This document shows positions 24,198 to 33,429 of a stretch of DNA of 64,000 bases, piece after piece. Every line of letters starts with the position of its first letter. The stretch's first letter is position 1. The notes below the pieces were generated by a model. The model ran no database searches, was not told the DNA's origin, and was given only the letters and a program-made list of their open reading frames with translations. This DNA comes from Sphingobacterium alkalisoli (GTDB lineage: Bacteria > Bacteroidota > Bacteroidia > Sphingobacteriales > Sphingobacteriaceae), in NCBI RefSeq assembly GCF_005049105.1, contig NZ_SUKA01000006.1, positions 62,001 through 126,000 of the forward strand, written 5' to 3'. The position numbers and the translations under genes were made by a program.

Positions 24198-25109
24198 TTA
24201 AATTGTTATACGTCCGCCTGTTGCCGGTAGGGTCGCACCCGAAATATAGCTGCTCTCTTCGGATGCAAGGAAAACATAGGAAGGCGCTATTTCGGCGGGT
24301 TGTCCTGGTCTGCCGACGGGTGTATTTTCTCCAAAAATATCGATATCTTGCCATTTAGTAGCAGGAATAAGCGGAGTCCATACTGGACCTGGGGCGACGG
24401 CATTTACCCGTATGCCTTTACCTTCGTTTAATAGGATCTGGCTGAGATTGGCCGTGAAGCTTTGAATAGCCGCTTTCGTAGCCGCATAGGGTAATAAATC
24501 ATCAGACGGGTGATACGCGTTCACCGAAGTGGTATTAATAATGGAGCTACCAGGTTTCATATGTGGTTCGGCCGCCTTACATAAATAAAACATGCTGTGA
24601 ATATTGACCGCAAAAGTGTGTACCCATTCGCTAGAAGGGATATCTTTTAAAGACTTACGCGCCATTTGGAAAGCGGCGTTGTTTACCAGGATGTCAATCT
24701 TTCCAAACTCTTTTACAGCGGTAGAAACGATTTTTTTGCACTGTTTTTCACTCGTGATATCGCCTTTAATTAGTACACATCTTCGTCCGGCTTCTTCCAC
24801 ATAATGAGCGGTATCGCGCGCATCCTCATCTTCCATATCATCTAGGTAACTGATGACGACGTCGGCGCCTTCTCTGGCGAATGCAATAGCAACAGCTTTC
24901 CCTATTCCAGAATCACCACCTGTAATGATCGCGGTTTTATCCTTTAGTTTTCCCGAGCCTTTGTAACTACTTTGCCCATGATCAGCTTGGGGACGCATGG
25001 CGGATTCAGTTCCTGGAAACTCTTGCTTCTGCTTTGGAAATGGAGGTTGAGGGTATTTGTCCTCCGGATTTTGTTGTTGATTCTTATTACGGCCTGTTTG
25101 CTTTTTCAT
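24198..25109 (-). CDS. SDR-family oxidoreductase (YhdF/YhxC-like)
   Basis: A 303-residue short-chain dehydrogenase/reductase of the longer class with a 50-residue polar N-terminal extension (MKKQTGRNKNQQQNPEDKYP). The nucleotide loop is TGGDSGIGKAVAIAF, followed by the acidic motif and NNAA (VNNAAFQMARKS), the catalytic Ser in TTSVNAYHPSD and Tyr/Lys in PYAATKAAI, then the conserved VNAVAPGPVWTPL. Close relatives are the B. subtilis general stress enzymes YhdF/YhxC (from memory of the family). Likely co-transcribed with the DUF6496 gene downstream. The substrate is not known. Confidence 0.92.
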   Translation of the reverse strand: MKKQTGRNKNQQQNPEDKYPQPPFPKQKQEFPGTESAMRPQADHGQSSYKGSGKLKDKTAIITGGDSGIGKAVAIAFAREGADVVISYLDDMEDEDARDTAHYVEEAGRRCVLIKGDITSEKQCKKIVSTAVKEFGKIDILVNNAAFQMARKSLKDIPSSEWVHTFAVNIHSMFYLCKAAEPHMKPGSSIINTTSVNAYHPSDDLLPYAATKAAIQSFTANLSQILLNEGKGIRVNAVAPGPVWTPLIPATKWQDIDIFGENTPVGRPGQPAEIAPSYVFLASEESSYISGATLPATGGRITI

Positions 25110-25478
25110 GATTGATGCTGTTTTAATTTAATCGATGTTCCGTTTTCTACTATGACAATGCAAATCCAGATATTGTTTTGTGAAATCTTACTAAGAGTTG
25201 ATTGTCATTGAGAACATGCGTGGATTCTTTTGATGAAGATTCTTTCTGAATATGGCATTCTTAAAGTAAAAATGAAGTGATTTTTGATGGTGTAACTTGT
25301 ATTATCAAATAATAAGTAGTTATTTTAAAACTTTAAATGCAAGATTACTGTTGCAATAAAAATTGGTAATTTTAACTATGAAATTGTCATGATTCTCTGA
25401 ATTACAAATAATTTTAATATTAAAGTAGGGAGAGCTTCATTACGATCGATTGCACATTTATATAGATGAAAAACAGGC
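25110..25478. other. Divergent intergenic region (SDR gene / signalling operon)
   Basis: 369 bases, AT-rich, between the reverse SDR gene and the forward signalling operon. It must hold the promoters of both. I see no clear TAnnTTTG box or repeat. Confidence 0.5.
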
Positions 25479-26948
25479 ATGATTCTAATTGTTGATGATA
25501 GACAGGAAAATATCTATTCTTTAAAAAAATTATTAGAGTCCAAGAATTTTTCGGTAGATACAGCGCTATCGGGCGAAGAGGCTTTGAAAAAGGTGCTGAG
25601 AAATAGTTACGCCCTAATTATATTGGATGTTCAGATGCCTGGAATAGACGGTTTTGAAGTTGCAGAAACCCTAGCGGGCTTCAACAAAACAAAGGATATA
25701 CCTATTATTTTTTTGTCGGCAGTGAATACCGATAAGAAATTTATTACTAAAGGATATGCTTCTGGCGGGATAGACTACGTCACCAAGCCTATAGATTCGG
25801 ATATTTTGATGTTAAAAGTAAAGACGTTTTATCGCTTATACGAACAAACTTTGGCACTCAACGAAACGCAACAGGCACTGCGATCTGAAATAGAATCCCG
25901 AAAAAAAGCTCAGGCAGAACTGAAAGAAAGGGTAGACCATTTACATTCTACGTTAGAATCGCTTCCGCAGATAGCCTTTACTGCAAATGCAGAAAGACAA
26001 ATTGAATTTGTCAATAAAAAGTGGTTTAAATATTCTCTATGGCCGAATGTTTTTCCAGATACCCATCCGGAGGATAAGGATATATGGGATGAATGGACGG
26101 CGTCTATAAACGCAGCCCGTTCGCTTGAGCTCGAAATAAGGCTTAAAAAAATAGATTCCGATATTTTTAGGTTTCATCTGCTACGTATAATCCCCATTAA
26201 AGAACAAAATATAGTTGTAAAATGGGTGGGTACGTTTACGGATATTGATGATCAAAAGCAGATGGAAAAAAAGAAAGATGAATTTCTGAGTATAGCGAGC
26301 CACGAATTAAAAACCCCACTCACAAGTATAAAAGCTTACATACAATTACTAGAAAGGGCGATAGATATAGAGAAGGACAGCGCAACCAATATGTATATCA
26401 GTAGAGTACAAACCCAATTGTCTAAGTTGAATAGTTTTATAGCTGATTTACTTGATATTTCCAAAATAGATAATGGTAAGATGAAGATAAACAAAAAGGC
26501 GTTCGATTTCGAGCATCTTCTTGCCAATGTGGTTGATACCATTTATCATACACATGAAAAAAATAATATCGAAATTGAAAGAGAGGGTGATATAATAGAC
26601 CGGCTTATGATTGGTGATGAAATAAGGATTGAGCAGGTTCTTATAAATTATCTAACAAACGCCATAAAATATTCTCCAAATTCCAATCGGGTAATTTTAA
26701 AAACAGAAAGAGAACATTCGTTTTTGCGGGTAAGCGTACTCGATTTTGGTATCGGTATTCCTGAGCACAAGCAAAAGGGGATATTTGATAAATTTTATCG
26801 TGTCGAGGAATCTTCGCTCAGATTTCAAGGATTGGGAATAGGACTTTATATTTGCGCTGAGATAATCAGGCAGCACCATGGAACGTATGGTGTGAAAAGT
26901 CAGCAAGGACATGGATCGACATTTTATTTTACTATCCCTTTAAACTAA
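25479..26948 (+). CDS. Histidine kinase with N-terminal receiver and PAS-like domain
   Basis: A 489-residue cytoplasmic kinase. Residues 1-120 form a receiver (MILIVDDRQENIYSLKKLLE, phospho-acceptor Asp50 in IILDVQMPGIDGF, switch Lys in YVTKPID). A coiled-coil linker leads to a PAS-like region (about 150-265, ESLPQIAFTANAERQIEFVN). The HisKA box is EFLSIASHELKTPLTSI with His275, and the ATPase has YLTNAIKYSP (N-box), DFGIGIPEHKQ (G1) and FQGLGIGLYIC (G2). It begins a six-gene run; the next gene follows after 2 bases. Having the receiver in front suggests the kinase is controlled by phosphate from another member of the operon. Confidence 0.93.
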   Translation: MILIVDDRQENIYSLKKLLESKNFSVDTALSGEEALKKVLRNSYALIILDVQMPGIDGFEVAETLAGFNKTKDIPIIFLSAVNTDKKFITKGYASGGIDYVTKPIDSDILMLKVKTFYRLYEQTLALNETQQALRSEIESRKKAQAELKERVDHLHSTLESLPQIAFTANAERQIEFVNKKWFKYSLWPNVFPDTHPEDKDIWDEWTASINAARSLELEIRLKKIDSDIFRFHLLRIIPIKEQNIVVKWVGTFTDIDDQKQMEKKKDEFLSIASHELKTPLTSIKAYIQLLERAIDIEKDSATNMYISRVQTQLSKLNSFIADLLDISKIDNGKMKINKKAFDFEHLLANVVDTIYHTHEKNNIEIEREGDIIDRLMIGDEIRIEQVLINYLTNAIKYSPNSNRVILKTEREHSFLRVSVLDFGIGIPEHKQKGIFDKFYRVEESSLRFQGLGIGLYICAEIIRQHHGTYGVKSQQGHGSTFYFTIPLN

Positions 26949-26950
26949 AC

Positions 26951-29900
26951 ATGATGCCTAAACCATTTTTACGAAACCTGCAAATAGGATTTGGAATTTC
27001 TTTAATTATTCTCCTTGCGAGCTCTGTCGCATCATATATTAGCATAAAACAGCAGGTCAATAATGGGAAAAAAGTTGATCATACGCGACGTGTCATTGCA
27101 GCGGCTAATGATGTGCTTATTGATTTACAAAATGCAGAGACCGGCCAACGAGGGTATCATCTTACCGGTAAGGAAAGCTTTTTAGAACCGTATCAACACA
27201 GCTTAAAATTTGTGCCGGGTTCATTAAAAGTGGTTCGAGATTTAACGTTGGATAATCCATTTCAAGCTTCTCGCGCGGATAGCCTTTCTTCGCTGGTTAA
27301 AGCTAGAATTGATATCTTAACAGAACTAATTAATCTCAAACGGAGTGGACAGGATGTCACCATAGCGCAGTTGGAAGAAGGGAAGCTGTATATGGATAGT
27401 TGCCGCAATATTATTTCTAGTTTTATCAAAGAAGAGGAGATACTTTTAAGCAATAGATCAGCGTCGCTCAACAAGTCGTCAGGTTATACATCGATTTTCA
27501 TTGTTCTGGCCGCACTGGTTTCGTTGATTATCACTTTTATAGCTTACAGTCGCATTCGAAAAGACTTCAATAAAAGAGAGGAATTACAGCGTTATTTGAA
27601 GAAAAAAGACGAGGAAATAAGTCGACGATTAAACATTATCCAAACAATAGCTAATAAAATAGCCCGCGGGGACTATACGGTTAGAGTGGATGATGCTGAA
27701 GAAGATGATTTGGGAAGTTTAGCAGGTTCGCTTAATAAAATGACGAAGGCATTGAGATCTTCCTTCGACGAGCTAAATAGTAATGAGTGGCGACAAACAG
27801 GTTTAGCTAGATTGAATGAAGCGCTAGTTGGAAATAAAAGCGAGGAAACGTTGGCCAGCGATTCTCTTAATCACTTGATCAATTATAGCTCGTGTGTTAA
27901 TGGTGCATTTTATCTTTTTGATAACGGGATCCTGAATTTGCAAAGCGCGTATGGTTTAGAAGAGCGAATGACACCTGCCTATGCTCCGGGGCAAGGTATG
28001 GTAGGGCAAGTTTTTAACGATGGAGTAGAGAAAATATTCGAAAATTTAGATGACAAAGATTATGTCTTAAGTTTTTCCAATGGAAAATTAAGAGTAAACC
28101 ATATTTTGTTATTGCCTGTTCTTTTGCACCAGCGTTGTATAGGCGTTATAGAATTGGGATCTACTACTAACTTTGGAGACAGGGAAATAAATTTCTATAA
28201 GGAAGCGTGTCGGAATATTGCGCTTGCCATATCTGCTGCAAAAGGTAGAAAACAAGTTCAAACATTACTTGAAGAAACGCAGGCTCAGGCAGAGGAGCTA
28301 CAGACACAGCACGGTGAACTTGAAAACCTTAATACCGAGCTCGAGGCGCAAACCCAAAAACTTCAAGCGTCTGAAGAAGAATTGAGGGTACAACAAGAGG
28401 AACTTTTGCAATCTAATCAAGAATTAGAAGAACGTTCTAAATTATTGGAGGAAAAGAACCACCTTATTGCCGAACGAAATTTAGACATACAACAAAAAGC
28501 GGAGCAGTTGGCATTAAGTACCAAATACAAGTCGGAATTTTTGGCAAATATGTCTCACGAATTACGAACGCCGTTAAACTCGATTTTGTTGCTATCAAGA
28601 CTAATGAGTGAAAATGCTGACGAGAACTTAAACGATGACCAAATAGAATCGGCTAAGGTTATTCAAAGTTCGGGTACAAGTTTATTAAATCTCATCGATG
28701 AAATTTTGGATCTTTCCAAAATTGAGGCTGGAAAAATGGAACTCGATTATCAGCAAGTAAGCCTTCCTGTAATTAAGGAAGAGCTTTATAACTTATTTAT
28801 TCCTATTGTAAAAGACAAGGATTTAGATCTGCAAATTGCTATTCAGCCTGGTTTGCACGATACCATCGAAACCGATAAAATGCGATTAGATCAAGTTCTT
28901 CGAAATCTTCTGTCCAACGCTATAAAATTCACTGCGAAAGGGAGTATCAAGTTGGTGATATCTGAAGACGATATAAACAAGAATAATATCATTTTCGCGG
29001 TTACGGATACCGGGATAGGTATCGCCGAGGAAAAACAAAAGATAGTATTCGAAGCATTTCAGCAGGCAGACGGATCGACAAGGAGAAAGTTCGGAGGCAC
29101 GGGACTGGGGTTGTCTATAAGCCGGGAAATAGCTCGGTTGTTAGGAGGGGAAATAAAATTACAAAGTAAAGAAAATGAAGGTAGTACATTCCGTCTTATA
29201 ATCCCCAAAACAAAAACCATAGCGGCTGTAAAATCCCAAACTGAGGAATTAGTGGCAGAAATATCTTCTGAGGTGGAAGAAACTAATACAATTGTTGCGG
29301 AGCAGGCAAGCCCATATACGTTGCATACTATTCCTGAAGAAATAGAGGATGATAGGCATGCCATTGAAAAAGGTGATAAAGTAATATTAATTGTAGAAGA
29401 CGATACCAATTTTGCAAAAGCACTATTAAAATTTACTAGGCAGCAGAACTATAAAGGAATTGTCATTGTAAGGGGAGATATAGCGGCTGAATTTGCCTTA
29501 AAATATCAACCCATAGCTATTTTATTAGACATCCAGCTACCGATCAAAGATGGTTGGCAGGTTATGGATGAAATAAAAAGTAATACGGCTACCAGACATA
29601 TTCCGGTACATATTATGTCATCTTTAAAGGTAAAAAAAGAAAGCTTGTTGAAGGGAGCAATAGATTTCATTAATAAACCCGTCGCGCTGGAACAGATAGG
29701 CAATATGTTCAAAAAGATCGAAGATGCTTTGACCCGATATCCCAAGAAGGTTCTTATCGTTGAGGAAAATCCCAAACACGCCACAGCGCTTTCTTATTTC
29801 CTCAGCAATTTTAATATTGTGTCAGAAATTAAAAGTAATGTAGAAGATAGTGTGATTGCATTAGCATCTGATGCGGTTAACTGCGTTATACTTGATATGG

Positions 29901-30550
29901 GCGTGCCTGATAAAATAGGTTATGAAACCCTCGAAGCAATTAAGGCAAATGAAGGGCTGGAAAATTTACCCATCATCATTTTTACAGGGAAAAATCTCTC
30001 TCAGGCGGAGGAACGGAAGATTAAGCAATATGCCGATTCGATTGTTATAAAGACAGCACATTCCTATCAGCGTATTTTAGATGAAGTAGGCCTGTTTTTA
30101 CATCTAGTAGAAGAAAAGGATACGCAAACACAAAGGAAAAGATTCAATAATTTAGGGTCTTTAAATGACGTCTTAAATGGTAGAAAAGTGTTAATAGCAG
30201 ATGACGATGTCAGAAATATATTTTCACTGACCAAAGCATTGGAAAAATATCAAATGAAAGTGGTTACGGCGATAGATGGTAAAGAAGCACTTCAACAGTT
30301 ACAGGAAAATCCTGATATTTCTATCGTGCTTATGGACATGATGATGCCAGAGATGGACGGGTATGAGACCATCAAATTAATTAGACAGATACCGCAGTAT
30401 ACTAAATTGCCTATAATGGCGGTTACGGCTAAAGCAATGACTGGCGATCGCGAAAAATGTATTACTGCAGGGGCTTCCGATTATATTTCTAAGCCAGTAG
30501 ATACTGATCAATTACTTTCTTTATTGAGAGTTTGGTTATACGAGAGTTAA
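26951..30550 (+). CDS. CHASE3-HAMP-GAF hybrid histidine kinase with three receivers
   Basis: A 1199-residue membrane hybrid kinase. Membrane helix 1 is at about 9-30, a periplasmic CHASE3 domain follows (NAETGQRGYHLTGKESFLEP is its hallmark), then helix 2 (about 180-203), HAMP-like region, and GAF (about 290-430). A long Glu/Gln-rich coiled coil (about 437-520) leads to HisKA (FLANMSHELRTPLNSI, His536) and an intact ATPase (NAIKFT, DTGIGIAEE, GGTGLGLSIS). Three receivers follow with acceptors Asp860, Asp982 and Asp1129; the second has a degenerate acidic pocket (VLIVEENPKH). It shares the operon with CheR and CheB. Histidine kinases of this plan occur in many Bacteroidota, but the signal is unknown. 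Confidence 0.93.
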   Translation: MMPKPFLRNLQIGFGISLIILLASSVASYISIKQQVNNGKKVDHTRRVIAAANDVLIDLQNAETGQRGYHLTGKESFLEPYQHSLKFVPGSLKVVRDLTLDNPFQASRADSLSSLVKARIDILTELINLKRSGQDVTIAQLEEGKLYMDSCRNIISSFIKEEEILLSNRSASLNKSSGYTSIFIVLAALVSLIITFIAYSRIRKDFNKREELQRYLKKKDEEISRRLNIIQTIANKIARGDYTVRVDDAEEDDLGSLAGSLNKMTKALRSSFDELNSNEWRQTGLARLNEALVGNKSEETLASDSLNHLINYSSCVNGAFYLFDNGILNLQSAYGLEERMTPAYAPGQGMVGQVFNDGVEKIFENLDDKDYVLSFSNGKLRVNHILLLPVLLHQRCIGVIELGSTTNFGDREINFYKEACRNIALAISAAKGRKQVQTLLEETQAQAEELQTQHGELENLNTELEAQTQKLQASEEELRVQQEELLQSNQELEERSKLLEEKNHLIAERNLDIQQKAEQLALSTKYKSEFLANMSHELRTPLNSILLLSRLMSENADENLNDDQIESAKVIQSSGTSLLNLIDEILDLSKIEAGKMELDYQQVSLPVIKEELYNLFIPIVKDKDLDLQIAIQPGLHDTIETDKMRLDQVLRNLLSNAIKFTAKGSIKLVISEDDINKNNIIFAVTDTGIGIAEEKQKIVFEAFQQADGSTRRKFGGTGLGLSISREIARLLGGEIKLQSKENEGSTFRLIIPKTKTIAAVKSQTEELVAEISSEVEETNTIVAEQASPYTLHTIPEEIEDDRHAIEKGDKVILIVEDDTNFAKALLKFTRQQNYKGIVIVRGDIAAEFALKYQPIAILLDIQLPIKDGWQVMDEIKSNTATRHIPVHIMSSLKVKKESLLKGAIDFINKPVALEQIGNMFKKIEDALTRYPKKVLIVEENPKHATALSYFLSNFNIVSEIKSNVEDSVIALASDAVNCVILDMGVPDKIGYETLEAIKANEGLENLPIIIFTGKNLSQAEERKIKQYADSIVIKTAHSYQRILDEVGLFLHLVEEKDTQTQRKRFNNLGSLNDVLNGRKVLIADDDVRNIFSLTKALEKYQMKVVTAIDGKEALQQLQENPDISIVLMDMMMPEMDGYETIKLIRQIPQYTKLPIMAVTAKAMTGDREKCITAGASDYISKPVDTDQLLSLLRVWLYES

Positions 30551-30559
30551 TATACATCT

Positions 30560-30940
30560 ATGAAGGTTATGGACAAAGACAAGTTGATACTAATCATTGA
30601 TGACGATAGCAGAAATATTTTTGCATTGGGATTGGCGCTGAAAGCTAGAGGGTATAAATCTATATCCTGTTTTGGAGCTGCTGAGGGAATAGCGTTACTC
30701 CAGAAAAATAAAGACATTCGTGTCGTGCTTATGGATATGATGATGCCTGATATGGACGGATATGAAGCAATAAAGATTATCAATGCGTCAGAAGAATTAA
30801 AAAAAACTCCAATAATTGCAGTGACGGCGCAGGCTATGCATGGAGATAGAGAAAAATGTATTGAGGCAGGGGCGTGGGAATATATCTCTAAGCCTATTGA
30901 TATTGATAAATTGATTGCGGTAATTGAAAAAGTGTGTTGA
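30560..30940 (+). CDS. Stand-alone response regulator receiver
   Basis: A 126-residue single receiver domain: LILIIDDDSRNIFALGLALK, acceptor Asp59 in VVLMDMMMPDMDGYE, Thr in AVTAQAMHGD and Lys in YISKPID. No output domain. It closely resembles the third receiver of the preceding hybrid kinase (same MDMMMPxMDGYE and GDREKCIxAGAxxYISKPxD), so it probably arose by duplication. It starts 9 bases after that gene (a second ATG at 30569 is also possible) and its TGA overlaps the CheR ATG by one base. It may carry phosphate to the CheR/CheB pair or act as a sink. Confidence 0.92.
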   Translation: MKVMDKDKLILIIDDDSRNIFALGLALKARGYKSISCFGAAEGIALLQKNKDIRVVLMDMMMPDMDGYEAIKIINASEELKKTPIIAVTAQAMHGDREKCIEAGAWEYISKPIDIDKLIAVIEKVC

Positions 30941-31764
30941 TGTTGGATCCGAATATTATCAAAGATGACGAACTGGAAATCCTTTTAACGGATGTTTCTT
31001 CTTTATATGGTTACGACTTTACCCAGTACAGTAGAGCATCCTTAAAAAGAAGATTGAATAGAATTTGCGTAATTGATAAATTTACAAGTTTTGCGGAATT
31101 GAGATACAATCTTATCCATCATCCAGAATATTTACAACGTTTTATCGAAGAAATAACGGTGAATGTTACCGAGATGTTTCGGGATCCTCATTTTTATAAA
31201 GCTTTACGTGAAAAAGTTTTTCCGCAATTGGGAACTTATCCCTTTATCAGAATTTGGCTTGCCGGATGTGCCACAGGAGAAGAAGCCTATTCCATAGCAA
31301 TACTTTTGAAAGAGGCTAACCTATACAACAGATCATTGATATATGCCACTGATATCAATCCTGGTGTATTAGAAAAAGCAAGAATGGGAATATTTTCTAT
31401 TAGCCAGATGAAGCAATACTCAGAAAATTATATTTTATCAGGGGGGACAGCTGATTTTTCACAATATTATACGGCCAACTATGATATGGTGAAGTTTCAT
31501 GCTGACCTCAAAGAAAAGATGATATTTTCTACACACAATTTGGTCTCAGATAGTTCTTTTAATGAATTTCAATTAGTAATATGTAGAAATGTGTTAATTT
31601 ATTTTGAAAAGGAATTGCAAAATAAAGTATTTAGATTATTTGATGACAGTCTTGATAATTTAGGCTTCCTGGCTCTTGGAGCTAAAGAGACGATAAGATT
31701 CTCCAACTTAGAAACAAGCTACAAGCAGATAAAAGGGGAGAAAATTTGGAAGAAAATCAAATAA
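30940..31764 (+). CDS. CheR-type protein-glutamate methyltransferase
   Basis: A 274-residue CheR methyltransferase, normal length. The N-terminal helical domain (YDFTQYSRASLKRRLNR) precedes the SAM domain with EITVNVTEMFRDPHFY, WLAGCATGEEAYSIAILL (SAM loop), IYATDINPGVLEKA and FQLVICRNVLIYFE. It methylates Glu side chains of sensor proteins. The start used is ATG at 30940, which overlaps the previous stop (TGATG); a GTG two codons upstream is less likely. There is no methyl-accepting receptor, CheA or CheW in the window, so its target must be elsewhere or be the hybrid kinase (see findings). Confidence 0.92.
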   Translation: MLDPNIIKDDELEILLTDVSSLYGYDFTQYSRASLKRRLNRICVIDKFTSFAELRYNLIHHPEYLQRFIEEITVNVTEMFRDPHFYKALREKVFPQLGTYPFIRIWLAGCATGEEAYSIAILLKEANLYNRSLIYATDINPGVLEKARMGIFSISQMKQYSENYILSGGTADFSQYYTANYDMVKFHADLKEKMIFSTHNLVSDSSFNEFQLVICRNVLIYFEKELQNKVFRLFDDSLDNLGFLALGAKETIRFSNLETSYKQIKGEKIWKKIK

Positions 31765-31780
31765 AGAACGAATCAGCGGT

Positions 31781-32344
31781 ATGGTACAAGACACGAAGAT
31801 ATTTTTAATCGGGGGCTCGGCGGGAAGCTTAACTGTACTTTTAGAAGTGCTGCCACAACTACGTAACGACATCTTATTCCCCATTGTTATTATCCTTCAC
31901 CGTAAGTCGCACCCCGATTCCATTCTTAATATGCTGCTATCCAACTATACTAATTTGGAAGTCTGTGAGGCCGAAGACAAAATGATGTTAAAAAGCAAGT
32001 GTATTTATTTAGTGCCTCCAGACTATCATCTTCTTTTTGAAGATACTCAGATGGTATCACTTGATTCGTCAGAGAAAATAAATTATTCAAGGCCATCTAT
32101 AGATGTGACTTTGCAATCAGCGGCAGAAGTATTTAAAGAAAATGCTGTAGCTTTATTATTGTCTGGAGCAAATGCAGATGGGGTAGACGGATTGCAGCAT
32201 ATCAAACGAAACAATGGAAAAGCACTTGCGCAAGAACCGGAAACTGCTGCAGTCAACTATATGCCCAGACAGGCAATTCTGCAGGTTGACATAGATCGTA
32301 TACTCAGACCTGATCAAATGGCTGAATTTATAAATAATTTGTAA
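31781..32344 (+). CDS. CheB-type protein-glutamate methylesterase (catalytic domain only)
   Basis: A 187-residue methylesterase/amidase domain lacking the N-terminal receiver of classical CheB. Catalytic Ser is in FLIGGSAGSLT, His in ILHRKSHPDS and Asp in LLSGANADGVDGL, so the triad is present. It follows CheR by 16 bases. Without the receiver, control would have to come from separate receivers such as the 30560 or 32404 products. It would reverse the CheR modification. Confidence 0.9.
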   Translation: MVQDTKIFLIGGSAGSLTVLLEVLPQLRNDILFPIVIILHRKSHPDSILNMLLSNYTNLEVCEAEDKMMLKSKCIYLVPPDYHLLFEDTQMVSLDSSEKINYSRPSIDVTLQSAAEVFKENAVALLLSGANADGVDGLQHIKRNNGKALAQEPETAAVNYMPRQAILQVDIDRILRPDQMAEFINNL

Positions 32345-32403
32345 CCAGTATATTAACTATATTAATTTTAGTAATTAAGATATTCCAACTAAATTAGCAG
32401 TTT

Positions 32404-32772
32404 ATGAATGATAAGACAATATTAATTTTTGATGATGACGTTAACATCTTAGAAGTGTGTTCCATTGTTTTGGAAGCATGCGGATATAATGTAGCAGTTT
32501 CCGAAACGTCTCATGATATTATTGAGAAGGTAATAGAGATTAAGCCTGATGTCATTTTAATGGACAACTGGATACCTGACATAGGAGGCGTGAAGGCTAC
32601 ACAATTGTTAAAGCAACACCCTGATTTCGGACATCTTCCTGTAATTTATGTGTCTGCGAACAACGATATTCATTTACTTGCCGAAACAGCGGGAGCAGAT
32701 GCCTATCTAGCCAAACCTTTTGATCTTTCCGATTTAGAAAACGTCGTAGCGCAGATGCTGCTTAAACGCTGA
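32404..32772 (+). CDS. Stand-alone response regulator receiver
   Basis: A 122-residue receiver: TILIFDDDVNILEVCSIVLE, acceptor Asp54 in VILMDNWIPDIGG, Ser in IYVSAND and Lys in YLAKPFD. No output domain. It ends the signalling operon, 59 bases after CheB and followed by a terminator. It may receive phosphate from one of the upstream kinases. Confidence 0.9.
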   Translation: MNDKTILIFDDDVNILEVCSIVLEACGYNVAVSETSHDIIEKVIEIKPDVILMDNWIPDIGGVKATQLLKQHPDFGHLPVIYVSANNDIHLLAETAGADAYLAKPFDLSDLENVVAQMLLKR

Positions 32773-32816
32773 AGAAAATCGTTTCGATTTAATAACGTGT
32801 AACCTAGCGTTGAGCA

Positions 32817-32845
32817 GATGGTCGAGAACTTAGTTGTCGACCATC
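32817..32845 (+). terminator. Putative terminator of the signalling operon
   Basis: GATGGTCGA (32817-32825) and TCGACCATC (32837-32845) form a perfect 9-bp stem with an 11-base loop, about 45 bases after the last receiver gene. A weak T-rich stretch follows. Confidence 0.5.
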
Positions 32846-32883
32846 GCACAACTTTTAAGTTATTGTAAATACGCGATTTTTCC

Positions 32884-33375
32884 TTACAATATGCTAATCA
32901 GTTTTTGGGCAATATAATCTACGGTTGCTGTTACGATCGCTTCTTGAGATCCACTAAACAGCACTCTTGATGCGAATAGTTGTTTGTCGTTTCTCACCGC
33001 GTGAATAAATATTGTGCCTACTGGTTTCTCTGGGTTTTCACTTCCGCCCGGACAGGTCAAGCCTGTAACGCCAATGAAAATATCCGCATCAATTAGTTTT
33101 GAAAGCCCCAACGTTAACGAACGCGTTACTTCTGGCGATTCTGGTGTAAATTGTTTTATCTCTTGTGCAGGTACACCCAATAAGGTCTCTTTAAGTCGCG
33201 CGTCATAACAAACGACTCCTCCTATTAAGAATTTTCCAGCATCGGTTACCATGGAAAATTCTGACGCAAGACGTCCCGCTGTAGCGCTTTCCGCAAAGGC
33301 AATGGTCAGACGTTTTTCAATTAACAGTTGCCCGCATTGGTTTATTAGGTCTTTTCTCATCTTTTTGTTAAGCAA
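32884..33375 (-). CDS. pncC: Nicotinamide-nucleotide amidohydrolase PncC (CinA C-terminal domain)
   Basis: A 163-residue stand-alone CinA C-terminal domain, which deamidates NMN to NaMN in pyridine-nucleotide recycling. Family signature is AFAESATAGRLASEFS (with the catalytic Ser), followed by GGVVCYDARLKETLLGVP and the glycine loop VTGLTCPGGS. The length fits the single-domain form (about 160). A run of eight C lies in its upstream region, between it and the MaoC gene (33412-33419). No operon partner is needed; the MaoC gene upstream on the same strand is 54 bases away. Confidence 0.9.
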   Translation of the reverse strand: MLNKKMRKDLINQCGQLLIEKRLTIAFAESATAGRLASEFSMVTDAGKFLIGGVVCYDARLKETLLGVPAQEIKQFTPESPEVTRSLTLGLSKLIDADIFIGVTGLTCPGGSENPEKPVGTIFIHAVRNDKQLFASRVLFSGSQEAIVTATVDYIAQKLISIL

Positions 33376-33429
33376 TATGTAAAAATAACACGGTCACTTT
33401 GATTCCGCGTACCCCCCCCTAACGATTCT

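Noticed and set aside
30560..32344. A flagellar or gliding chemotaxis operon.
   Set aside because: CheA, CheW, MCP and motor genes are missing; only CheR and CheB are present together with stand-alone sensors.
33412..33419. A run of eight C before pncC as a phase-variation switch.
   Set aside because: It lies between two genes with no promoter spacing visible; without length variation data it is a simple homopolymer.
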